Of a stretch of DNA of 36,241 bases, positions 28,374-36,143 are shown piece after piece. Under the pieces are notes generated by a model that had not been told where the DNA came from, made no database searches, and saw nothing but the letters and a program-made list of their open reading frames with translations. Both the position numbers and the translations under genes were made by a program. The stretch lies in assembly GCA_904374805.1 (NCBI GenBank), contig CAJFEW010000011.1, positions 1 through 36,241 of the forward strand. The letters run 5' to 3'. Positions within the stretch are counted from its first letter, which is position 1; every line of letters begins with the position of its first letter. This DNA comes from an uncultured Neglectibacter sp. GTDB lineage: Bacteria > Bacillota > Clostridia > Oscillospirales > Acutalibacteraceae.

Positions 28374-29368
28374 GGTTTGTCATTCTTAGCTTTTTTCTCA
28401 GATACGTGAGCCAGAGGGTTTGCATTGATAGCTTCCTCCATTTGGCTGCTGGAAGTGTGGGTGTAGATCTCTGTTGTGCCTAAATTGGCATGGCCTAAAA
28501 TATCTTGCAAGACCCGGATATCCACATCTCCGTATCGATACATGAGCGTGGCAGCAGTATGTCGCAGTTTGTGAACGGAGTATCCTGGACCGCTTAAGCC
28601 AATTTTATTTAAGTATTTCTTCACTAGAAACTGCACCGTTTTCGGACTGATTCTTGTTTTTCGACTGCTCAAAAATAGAGCATCCCGATCTTTTACACCG
28701 TCTTTAGGGCGCACCGCCAGATAGCTTTGAATGGCATCCATACAAGCTTGATTCAAATACACAATGCGCTCTTTGTTTCCTTTGCCAATAATTCGCAGCG
28801 TGGAGTTGTTTTGAATGACATCTCGAATATTGATCGCAACCAGCTCCGACAGACGCATGCCGCAGTTTAGAAATAATGTTAGAATACACCGGTCCCGTTC
28901 TGCCTCGGGCCCATCCACTGCATGGAGAAGTTCGATACTTTGTTCGAGTGATAAAAAATGGGGTAGAGCTTTTTTGGCTTTGGGAGGCGTCAACTGTTCT
29001 GTAGGGTCTTCCGACAGCAGCTTTTCATGCACGGTCAAATATTGGAAAAAGGATTTTAAGGAGGAAGATTTTCTTTGACGGGTCGAACTCATATTATTGC
29101 GTTCGTCTGCCACAAAATTCATGAATTCAAAAATGTCCAATGCTTTTATGCGTCGGATATAGTCTAAATCTATATCCCGCACGGAAATTTCTGCCAAGCG
29201 GGAATATTCGGTCATGCCAAAATCCTTGGCTTTTAGAAATCGGAAAAAGGTGCGCAAATCCATGCAGTATTCGTCCACAGTTTTGGCGGAAAGTCCGCGA
29301 ATGTTACGCAAATACAATGCGTACTGCTGGACAAGGTCCGGCATCTCATCTTTAATGGAAAAACTCAT
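28370..29368 (-). CDS. xerC: XerC-like tyrosine recombinase
   Basis: A 332-residue tyrosine recombinase. Catalytic residues: Arg in NCGMRLSEL, His/Arg in HKLRHTAATLMY, His in GHANLGTTEIYTH and the Tyr nucleophile in the same motif. The N-terminal part has a longer core-binding domain than XerD (an insert around DFGMTEYSRLAEISVRDID). It is a good candidate for the XerC partner, but an independent integrase-like role cannot be excluded. The only start in frame is ATG 29368; its GGGGAGG lies 14 bases upstream, longer than usual. A 30-base palindrome lies just upstream. The gene follows radA in the same direction. Confidence 0.87.
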   Translation of the reverse strand: MSFSIKDEMPDLVQQYALYLRNIRGLSAKTVDEYCMDLRTFFRFLKAKDFGMTEYSRLAEISVRDIDLDYIRRIKALDIFEFMNFVADERNNMSSTRQRKSSSLKSFFQYLTVHEKLLSEDPTEQLTPPKAKKALPHFLSLEQSIELLHAVDGPEAERDRCILTLFLNCGMRLSELVAINIRDVIQNNSTLRIIGKGNKERIVYLNQACMDAIQSYLAVRPKDGVKDRDALFLSSRKTRISPKTVQFLVKKYLNKIGLSGPGYSVHKLRHTAATLMYRYGDVDIRVLQDILGHANLGTTEIYTHTSSSQMEEAINANPLAHVSEKKAKNDKP

Positions 29369-29391
29369 TTTACTGTGTTACGCCTCCCCTA

Positions 29392-29421
29392 AATTATACA
29401 AAATATTCATTTTGTATAATT
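29392..29421. repeat. 30-base AT-rich palindrome between radA and the XerC-like gene
   Basis: Thirteen-base perfect arms (29392-29404 and 29409-29421; arm AATTATACAAAAT) around ATTC. Each arm holds a TATAAT when read outward. It may be the promoter/operator of the recombinase gene, or a recombinase binding site (11-base arms and an 8-base centre are dif-like in size, though the standard centre is 6). A terminator role is unlikely because no G/C pairs stack the stem. Confidence 0.75.
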
Positions 29422-29431
29422 GTGTGTTGAC

Positions 29432-30808
29432 TTAGTCACTGGCTGCCTCAAAGGCCTCCCGGATATTTTTGGCTCCAACCACTTCTATTTTTACATTGTG
29501 AGGGACAGAAATCTTTTTGAGCCCATGGTACGGCAGTACACAACGAGAAAAACCAAGCCGCGCCGCTTCGGCTACACGCAGTTCGCTGTGGCTGACACTT
29601 CGCAGTTCACCGGCCAATCCAATCTCTCCAAACACCACGGTGTCTTCTCGGATGGGCTTGTCCTTTAAACTGGAAATGAGAGACATGGCCACGGCAAGAT
29701 CCACCGATGGCTCGTCTAGCCGTAGGCCGCCTACGACGTTTAAGTAGGCGTCCAAGTTTGAAAAGTAATAGCCTGCTCTTTTTTCCAAAACCGCCAAAAT
29801 CAATGCCATCCGGTTGTAGTCAAATCCAGTGGCCATCCGTCTGGGCGTTCCGTATCCAGACGTGGTTGCAAGCCCTTGAATTTCTGCCAAAAGCGGCCGG
29901 GTCCCTTCCATAACCGCTGTAACGCAGGTTCCCGATACATCCTTAGGTCTGCCGGAAAGCATAGCCTGGGAAGGGTTCTCCACCTGGCGCAGCCCATGCT
30001 CTCCCATGTCAAACACGCCAATCTCATTGGTAGACCCATAGCGGTTTTTGACTGCCCGAAGAATCCGGTAGGTCATTTGCCGGTCTCCTTCAAAATACAG
30101 GACGGCATCCACAATGTGCTCCAACACTTTAGGTCCTGCAATTGCCCCATCCTTATTCACGTGTCCCACCACCAGAATGGGGATCTCCAAAGATTTCGCG
30201 CAGCGCATAAAAGCGTTGGTACACTCTCTCACTTGGGTAACACTCCCTGGTGAGGAAGTGAGTTCCGTGTAGTTCATGGTTTGGATCGAGTCGATCATGA
30301 CCAAATCCGGCCTTTCTTCCCGGATTTCTTCCAAAATATAGGAGACATCTGTCTCTGTGAGAACGAGAAGATTAGCGCTTTCCACGCCCAGCCGGGCGGC
30401 CCGCAATTTGATTTGACGAGCGGATTCTTCTCCAGATACGTATAACACACGCAGTTCCCGACCCAGTGTCTCACAAATTTGCAGAAGCATGGTGGACTTT
30501 CCAATGCCGGGGTCGCCGCTGATCAAGATCAGCGACCCCTTGACGATACCCCCTCCCAGAACACGATCCAGCTCAGAAAGTCCCGTATGATATCGGAACT
30601 CTTCCTCGGCGCTGATTTCTCCAATGGGGGTTGGTTTTCTATAGCGTTCTTGCCCTTGGGGGGAAAGGGGTTTTTTGGTGGCAGGAGGTTCCTTTAAGGT
30701 CTCTTCGAGAGTGTTCCACTCTCCACAGCCCGGACACTTCCCCATCCATTTTGCCGTTTCAAATCCACACTGTGTGCATTGATAGATCCATTTGCTTTTT
30801 GCGGCCAT
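29432..30808 (-). CDS. radA: DNA repair protein RadA
   Basis: A 458-residue protein. The N-terminal zinc finger (CTQCGFETAKWMGKCPGC) is followed by a RecA-like ATPase with Walker A GDPGIGKST and the RadA motif KNRYGSTNEIG, then a Lon-like C-terminal domain with PSVDLAVAMSLISS. RadA promotes branch migration in recombination and helps in DNA repair. GGGGAGG lies ten bases before ATG 30808. A TATAAT box on the minus strand at 30848-30843 precedes it. Confidence 0.97.
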   Translation of the reverse strand: MAAKSKWIYQCTQCGFETAKWMGKCPGCGEWNTLEETLKEPPATKKPLSPQGQERYRKPTPIGEISAEEEFRYHTGLSELDRVLGGGIVKGSLILISGDPGIGKSTMLLQICETLGRELRVLYVSGEESARQIKLRAARLGVESANLLVLTETDVSYILEEIREERPDLVMIDSIQTMNYTELTSSPGSVTQVRECTNAFMRCAKSLEIPILVVGHVNKDGAIAGPKVLEHIVDAVLYFEGDRQMTYRILRAVKNRYGSTNEIGVFDMGEHGLRQVENPSQAMLSGRPKDVSGTCVTAVMEGTRPLLAEIQGLATTSGYGTPRRMATGFDYNRMALILAVLEKRAGYYFSNLDAYLNVVGGLRLDEPSVDLAVAMSLISSLKDKPIREDTVVFGEIGLAGELRSVSHSELRVAEAARLGFSRCVLPYHGLKKISVPHNVKIEVVGAKNIREAFEAASD

Positions 30809-30842
30809 CTTTTGTATTCCTCCCCTTTGCTCCTATTCTTGT

Positions 30843-30848
30843 ATTATA
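30843..30848 (-). promoter_or_regulatory. -10 box of radA
   Basis: TATAAT on the minus strand, 34 bases before the radA start. The -35 at 17 bases is TTTTCC, poor. Also lies just beyond the cwlD stop region. Confidence 0.4.
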
Positions 30849-30884
30849 ACACATATAACACAAAAGGAAAAGTTGGAGAAAACC

Positions 30885-31598
30885 TTACTCTTCCTGGGAT
30901 GTTTCCAAATAGGAGATGATGCCGTTATAGATGGCTTTTGCCATATCTTTTTGATAGGATTCTTCCTGCAGCAACGCCGCTTCCTCTGGGTTAGAAAGGA
31001 AACCGCATTCCACCAACACGCCTGGCACTAAACAGTGATCTAATAGGTAAATCTCCTCCCCCGCCTCCTTATTTTGCCTTGTGTTCTCTGGCTGAAGTGT
31101 GTTCACGATGGATTCCCGAATGGATTCAGCCAGAACAGCGCTTTCCGGACGATTTCCTCCATAAAAGATTTGTGCGCCCTTATATCGCCCTTCTGAAAAG
31201 TAGTTTTGATGGATGCTGATGAGAAGACATTCCCCTGTCTCCTCTACTAACTGTACCCGCTGCTTGATATCGGAGCGTTTCCTTTCTGCAATGGTGGGAA
31301 GACTCTGGTCTCCCACTGCGTAATCGCCGTCCCGTACCATAATCACCGGGAAAAAGTTTTCTTTTAAAAGCTGGGCCAGCTCCTGTGCAATCGCCAAGTT
31401 GATATCCTTTTCCACAACACCCTGCACCCCTACGGCCCCTCCATCTTCCCCACCGTGTCCTGCATCCACTACGATAGGTGGCTTTTTTGCAAAAAAATCC
31501 GCATGGAACGCTACAATTCCAAATGCTTCCAAAGTCTGTGTGCAGAAAAGAACGAGGGATGCACAGAAAAGCCCCCAGAATAACACCTTTCGTCTCAT
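30885..31598 (-). CDS. cwlD: N-acetylmuramoyl-L-alanine amidase CwlD
   Basis: A 237-residue protein with a signal anchor (about 5-28) and an Amidase_3 domain: VDAGHGGEDGGAVG (zinc His), a central Glu, SIHQNYF (zinc His) and VECGFLSNPEEA (catalytic Glu). Size and sequence match CwlD, which removes the peptide side chains so that muramic-delta-lactam can be made in spore cortex, a requirement for germination. GGGGGG lies before ATG 31598. A candidate sigma-E/G promoter lies directly upstream. The deacetylase PdaA that completes the reaction is not in this window. Confidence 0.92.
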   Translation of the reverse strand: MRRKVLFWGLFCASLVLFCTQTLEAFGIVAFHADFFAKKPPIVVDAGHGGEDGGAVGVQGVVEKDINLAIAQELAQLLKENFFPVIMVRDGDYAVGDQSLPTIAERKRSDIKQRVQLVEETGECLLISIHQNYFSEGRYKGAQIFYGGNRPESAVLAESIRESIVNTLQPENTRQNKEAGEEIYLLDHCLVPGVLVECGFLSNPEEAALLQEESYQKDMAKAIYNGIISYLETSQEE

Positions 31599-31619
31599 GA
31601 AAATCCCCCCACGGTAGCA

Positions 31620-31649
31620 GAGGTATGCGCAAAGTTTTTACGATATTCC
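31620..31649 (-). promoter_or_regulatory. Candidate sporulation-sigma promoter of cwlD
   Basis: On the minus strand GGAATATC (31649-31642), then 14 bases, then CATACCTC (31627-31620). This resembles sigma-E (kmATAww / CATACAmT) and, read with 16 bases after GGAATA, sigma-G boxes. Bacillus cwlD is read by both. Confidence 0.45.
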
Positions 31650-31650
31650 C

Positions 31651-31679
31651 TTTTCAAGCATTCCTTCCCATGATAAAAT
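31651..31679 (+). promoter_or_regulatory. Promoter of the metF-metH operon
   Basis: TTTTCA (31651-31656), 17 bases, TAAAAT (31674-31679). The leader to TTG 31734 is about 48 bases, too short for a SAM or cobalamin riboswitch. Confidence 0.45.
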
Positions 31680-31733
31680 AGTAAACTAGGTTAGGATATC
31701 TTGTTATTCCCGTGTAGAAAGGTGTGACGTAGT

Positions 31734-32597
31734 TTGAAGATCAAAGATTTGCTGCAGCAGAGCGACAGAAAGGTTTTGTTCTCTTGTGAAATTTTCCCTC
31801 CCAAGAAAGATACAGCGTTCCGCAGCGTGTTTGAAACTGTAGATGCCATTACCGAGCTGGGTGCGGATTTCATCAGCGTAACTTATGGAGCCGCAGGCAG
31901 CACCTCCAAAAAGACCGTAGAGGTGGCTTCGTACATTCAAGACACCCATCACATTCCGGCTTTGGCCCATCTTACCTGCTGCTCCTCCACACGGGAAGAG
32001 ATCCGGCAGCGCCTAACAGAAATGAAGGCCCGGGGCATTGAGAACATTCTAGCGCTGCGGGGAGATCGTCCTGCGGAGTTTGTTCCAGGTCCCTATACTT
32101 ATGCCATTCAGCTGATCCAGGACATCAAGGCGCAGGGGGATTTCTGCGTGGGCGGCGCCTGCTATCCAGAAGGCCATGTGGAATGCGCCCATAAGGAGGA
32201 TGACATTTACTACTTAAAAGAAAAAGTGGATGCAGGTTGCGATTTCCTTACCACCCAGATGTTTTTTGACAACAACGTGTATTATAACTTCTTGTATCGG
32301 GTTCTTGCTGTGGGAATTAAAGTTCCGGTGATTCCTGGAATTATGCCGGTGATCAACGCAAAGCAGGTCAAACGCAGCGCGGAACTCTCCGGCGCTATGA
32401 TGCCTCCGCGCTTCCTGGCTATTGCCGATAAATTCTCCGATGACCCTCTAGCCATGGAGCAGGCTGGCATTGCATACGCCACGGATCAGATCATTGATCT
32501 GGTGGCAAACGGCGTGAAGCATATCCATCTGTACACTATGAACCGTCCCAGAACCGCTGCAAAAATCTTGGAAAACCTTAGCCACATTCTGCGCTGA
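31734..32597 (+). CDS. metF: Methylenetetrahydrofolate reductase
   Basis: A 287-residue FAD-dependent MetF: FSCEIFPPKKD near the N-terminus with the active-site Glu, VTYGAAGS, LRGDRP and GIMPVIN are all family motifs. It reduces 5,10-methylene- to 5-methyltetrahydrofolate, the methyl donor for MetH encoded two genes on. It starts at TTG 31734 with GAAAGGTG upstream; no ATG lies near. First gene of the methionine operon. Confidence 0.95.
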   Translation: MKIKDLLQQSDRKVLFSCEIFPPKKDTAFRSVFETVDAITELGADFISVTYGAAGSTSKKTVEVASYIQDTHHIPALAHLTCCSSTREEIRQRLTEMKARGIENILALRGDRPAEFVPGPYTYAIQLIQDIKAQGDFCVGGACYPEGHVECAHKEDDIYYLKEKVDAGCDFLTTQMFFDNNVYYNFLYRVLAVGIKVPVIPGIMPVINAKQVKRSAELSGAMMPPRFLAIADKFSDDPLAMEQAGIAYATDQIIDLVANGVKHIHLYTMNRPRTAAKILENLSHILR

Positions 32598-32611
32598 AGG
32601 TGTGAAAAGCC

Positions 32612-33256
32612 ATGAATAGGAGAGATATTTTACGGTATCTAGGCGGAGCGGTCAGCGATCCACAACTGGACAAGATGATAGATCGGGCGGAACAAGAGGT
32701 GGTGCGCACCTCTGTGCCGCGCTATGTAGATGGCCGCTTCCCCCTTTCGGTAGGCGTGGAGGGGGTAACCATTGGCGGTGTGTACCTTTCCAGCAGAACG
32801 TTAGCCGGACATTTACAAGGGTGCCAGGAGGTATTTTTGACCGCCTTTACCCTGGGGCCGGGAATAGATACCCTCATAAAGCGGTACGAGTTGATGGAGA
32901 TGTCTTTGGTGCCAGTGCTGCAAGCTTGTGCCGCTGTTTACACAGAAGAACAGGCGGATACAGCGCAGGAAGGGATTGCCCAATACGCTCATGAGCGCGG
33001 GCTTTTTCTGCGGCCCCGATATAGCCCTGGCTATGGGGATCTTCCTCTTTCCAGCCAGCGTTTTTTGTTCGACGTTTTGCAGGTTTCCAAAAAAATTGGC
33101 ATTACCCTGACGGAAAACTGCCTGATGCTCCCAATGAAGTCCATTACAGGGGTCGTGGGGCTTTCTTCAGACCCTTCTTTATGCCACGTGGGAAAGTGTA
33201 TGGGGTGTGACGCGAAAAACTGTCCTTTCCGTCAAGAAAACCGTCCACGCAATTGA
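32612..33256 (+). CDS. Stand-alone methionine synthase reactivation-domain protein
   Basis: A 214-residue protein resembling the C-terminal activation domain of cobalamin-dependent methionine synthase: RYSPGYGDLPLSSQRFLF and LPMKSITGVVGLS match the SAM-binding motifs (RxxxGY and the PxxSxxG loop). A Cys-rich tail follows (CHVGKCMGCDAKNCPFR), which may bind an Fe-S cluster or serve in redox. It should deliver SAM and an electron to re-methylate oxidised cob(II)alamin on the MetH core encoded next. Thermotoga maritima has the same split. AAGGTG precedes ATG 32612; it ends four bases into the region of the next gene's ribosome site. Confidence 0.88.
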   Translation: MNRRDILRYLGGAVSDPQLDKMIDRAEQEVVRTSVPRYVDGRFPLSVGVEGVTIGGVYLSSRTLAGHLQGCQEVFLTAFTLGPGIDTLIKRYELMEMSLVPVLQACAAVYTEEQADTAQEGIAQYAHERGLFLRPRYSPGYGDLPLSSQRFLFDVLQVSKKIGITLTENCLMLPMKSITGVVGLSSDPSLCHVGKCMGCDAKNCPFRQENRPRN

Positions 33257-33273
33257 AAGGAGAAGAAATCGGT

Positions 33274-35658
33274 ATGTATACTGTCTTACACCAGTTGGGT
33301 GACAAAATCCGCTATTTTGATGGCGCAATGGGCACGATGCTTCAAGAAAAAGGACTCCTTCCCGGGGAGGCTCCTGAACTGTGGGGGCTTTCTCACCGGG
33401 AGGAGATTGTGGAAATCCATCGGTCTTACCTAGATGCCGGGGCGGATTTTCTAAAAACCAACACTTTTGGCGCCAACCGTTTCAAATTAGAGGGAAGCGG
33501 ACAATCTGTGGAAGAGGTGGTCACCGTCGGGATAGAAAATGCCCGGCAGGCTGTGAAGGACTGCGGTCACGGCACGGTTTTTTTGGATATTGGACCAACA
33601 GGAAAGCTTCTTCGCCCCCTGGGGGAATTGGATTTTGAGGAAGCTGTTTCCGCCTTCGGGGAGATGGTCCAAGCGGGCTGCCGCGCCGGTGCGGAGGGAA
33701 TCCTTGTGGAGACCATGAGTGACATCTATGAGGCGAAGGCTGCTTTGCTGGCTGCAAAAGAAAACTCCGATTTGCCGGTGTTTGTCACCATGACCTTTGA
33801 CGAGGATGGCAAGCTTTTGACTGGCGGAGACATTGGTGTGGCGGCTGCTGTATTGGAGGGATTAGGCGCTGACGCCATTGGGTTAAACTGTGGGCTAGGG
33901 CCCCAGCAGATGGCTGCTTTGGTGCCCAAACTGCGGGAATTCACCGGCCTCCCTTTGGTAGTCAACCCCAATGCAGGACTTCCTGTGGAGCGGGACGGCA
34001 AGACCTGCTATGACGTGAGCCCGGAGGAATTCGCTGGCTGGATGGGCGAGATCGCCCGGGAAGGAGCCTGGATCGTGGGCGGATGCTGCGGTACCACGCC
34101 AGCGCATATTGCAAAAATGAAGGCTGCCTGTGCCGGCTTGCGGTGCCAGCCGCTTCCCGCTCCCTCCCGTACCATGGTCACCTCTGGGATCCGCTGGGTG
34201 GAGTTCGGAGCTTCTCCCGTGATTATTGGGGAGCGCATCAATCCCACGGGCAAGCCGAAATTTAAGCAAGCGCTGCGAGACCACGACATTCCTTACTTAC
34301 TGCGAGAGGGAATCGCCCAACAGGACGCTGGCGCCCATGTGCTGGATGTGAACGTGGGCTTGCCAGAGATTGACGAGCCAAATCTGATGTGCGAAACCAT
34401 CCAGGAGCTCCAAGCGGTGACGCCTCTCCCCTTGCAAATTGACACCTCCGATCCGGTCACCATGGAGCGGGCGATGCGTCTATACAACGGAAAACCTCTG
34501 GTCAACTCTGTTACAGCGAAGACCTCTTCTATGAAAGCGATTTTTCCCTTGGTAAAAAAGTATGGGGGCGTGGTAGTCGGCTTAACCATCACCGAGGAGG
34601 GAATCCCCGAGACTGCAGAAGGAAGGTTTCTGGCAGCGCGGCGGATTGTCCAGACTGCCCTCTCCTACGGTATACCCCGTAGCGACATCTTGATCGATCC
34701 TTTGACCATGGCGGTCAGTGCCGGGCAGGATGCCCCTCTCGTCACGCTGGACGCCCTAGAACGGGTGAAACAGGAGCTGGGGGTGAAAACTTCCCTAGGG
34801 GTGTCGAATGTCTCTTTTGGGCTGCCTCAGAGGGAAACCATCACCTCTGCCTTTTTCCTGATGGCTTTGCAGCGAGGGTTGGACGCAGCTATAATGAATC
34901 CTAAGTCTGAGGCCATGATGCGCACCTATCGCGCGTACTGTGCTCTCTCCGGCTGGGACGAAAACTGCATGGCATATATTGCTGCTTACGGCCAAGAAAA
35001 AGCGGAAGTACTTACAGCGTCAGCCAAAGCGGAATACACGTTGCGGGAGGCCATTGAGAAAGGTCTAAAAGACGCTGCGCACCAGGCGGCGGAGCGTGCT
35101 CTCCAGGCCAAAACTGGGCTTGCTCTCATCAATGAGGAAATCGTCCCCGCTCTAGATGCTGTGGGAGATCGTTTTGAGAAAAAGACTTTATTTCTCCCGC
35201 AGCTGCTTATGAGCGCAGAGGCGGCTAAGACCGCCTTTGAGGTGATTAAAGCCCATTTGCAAGGGCAAGAGGACACCCAGCGCAGTCGTGTAACGATTGT
35301 TCTTGCTACGGTCAAGGGAGATGTGCATGACATCGGAAAGAACATTGTCAAGGTTTTGCTGGAAAACTACGGGTTCCACGTAGTGGACCTGGGCAAGGAT
35401 GTAGCGCCAGAAGTGGTGTTGGAAGCGGCACAAAAGGAAAACGCCCAGCTGGTAGGGCTGAGCGCTTTAATGACCACCACGGTGGTATATATGAAAGAGA
35501 CCATTCAGCTGCTTCGGAAACAACTGCCAACTGTGAAAATAATGGTAGGCGGAGCGGTGCTCACCCAGGAGTACGCCGACAGCATTGGTGCAGATTTCTA
35601 TGGCAAGGACGCCATGGCCTCTGTACGATATGCCACCGCACTGGCCGAGCGTTTGTAA
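33274..35658 (+). CDS. metH: Cobalamin-dependent methionine synthase core (MetH without reactivation domain)
   Basis: A 794-residue protein with three modules. The homocysteine-binding barrel (1-285) has zinc cysteines C206, C271 and C272 (GGCCGT). The pterin-binding barrel (about 310-560) starts VIIGERINPTGKPKF. The cap and B12-binding domains (about 590-794) carry DVHDIGKN with the cobalt-ligand H685. The usual C-terminal activation domain is absent; the previous gene supplies it. It moves the methyl group from methyltetrahydrofolate to homocysteine. ATG 33274 is used with AAAGGAG upstream; a TTG at 33253 precedes that site. It overlaps nothing and ends the operon with no clear hairpin after it. 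Confidence 0.95.
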   Translation: MYTVLHQLGDKIRYFDGAMGTMLQEKGLLPGEAPELWGLSHREEIVEIHRSYLDAGADFLKTNTFGANRFKLEGSGQSVEEVVTVGIENARQAVKDCGHGTVFLDIGPTGKLLRPLGELDFEEAVSAFGEMVQAGCRAGAEGILVETMSDIYEAKAALLAAKENSDLPVFVTMTFDEDGKLLTGGDIGVAAAVLEGLGADAIGLNCGLGPQQMAALVPKLREFTGLPLVVNPNAGLPVERDGKTCYDVSPEEFAGWMGEIAREGAWIVGGCCGTTPAHIAKMKAACAGLRCQPLPAPSRTMVTSGIRWVEFGASPVIIGERINPTGKPKFKQALRDHDIPYLLREGIAQQDAGAHVLDVNVGLPEIDEPNLMCETIQELQAVTPLPLQIDTSDPVTMERAMRLYNGKPLVNSVTAKTSSMKAIFPLVKKYGGVVVGLTITEEGIPETAEGRFLAARRIVQTALSYGIPRSDILIDPLTMAVSAGQDAPLVTLDALERVKQELGVKTSLGVSNVSFGLPQRETITSAFFLMALQRGLDAAIMNPKSEAMMRTYRAYCALSGWDENCMAYIAAYGQEKAEVLTASAKAEYTLREAIEKGLKDAAHQAAERALQAKTGLALINEEIVPALDAVGDRFEKKTLFLPQLLMSAEAAKTAFEVIKAHLQGQEDTQRSRVTIVLATVKGDVHDIGKNIVKVLLENYGFHVVDLGKDVAPEVVLEAAQKENAQLVGLSALMTTTVVYMKETIQLLRKQLPTVKIMVGGAVLTQEYADSIGADFYGKDAMASVRYATALAERL

Positions 35659-35664
35659 AAAAAG

Positions 35665-36143
35665 TTAATACCATTCCCCCGGAATCGCCTTCACGCTGAG
35701 GAAAAGGTTTGGCTCCTTCTTCAGCAATTGGGAGGCGATTTCATTCATTTTGCGGGCCTTTCCCACCACGCACAGGGCATCTCCAAATTTGCCATAACGG
35801 ATAGCTCCCAAGCGGCGAAACGGCTCTTCCAGCATCCCATACCGTTCCGAGATGTCCTCGCAGGCTTCACAGTGGTGGCGATGCATGTCCACTTGGTACG
35901 GTTCTCCTGCAGGGCCCAGGATTGACAACCGCTGTGTGGTCTCTGCTAGCCTGTCAGGAATGTGGTTCCACTCTTCCACACCGTGAATAAACGTGTTTTT
36001 GGAAAGAGGGCACCCTAAAAAGAGAATTTCCGCATCCCGATCCAGCAGCTTGCCCCAGCAGCCATCTCGAGGAAGGGGTGTGACGGCCGTTTCCTCCCCT
36101 GCCGTGTAGGCGACTGCATCCTTTCCCAAGGCAGCCACGGAAT
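35665..36143 (-). pseudogene. 3' part of an AAC(3)-family aminoglycoside N-acetyltransferase-like gene, cut by an IS end
   Basis: About 159 codons read leftward from the IS junction to TAA 35667. The protein begins SVAALGKDAVAYTAGEE and contains GCWGKLLDRDAEILFLGC and NTFIHGVEEWNHIPDRL, which match the C-terminal half of the Antibiotic_NAT/AAC(3) family (normally about 260-270 residues). The first 100 or so residues are missing. In intact relatives the text before SVAALG is ...HPTH; here that His codon position is exactly where the IS-like sequence starts, so the catalytic His is lost. An ATG in the IS part (36213) opens the frame, but the result would be inactive. Whether the intact gene gave resistance or did some other acetyl transfer is unknown. 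Confidence 0.8.
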
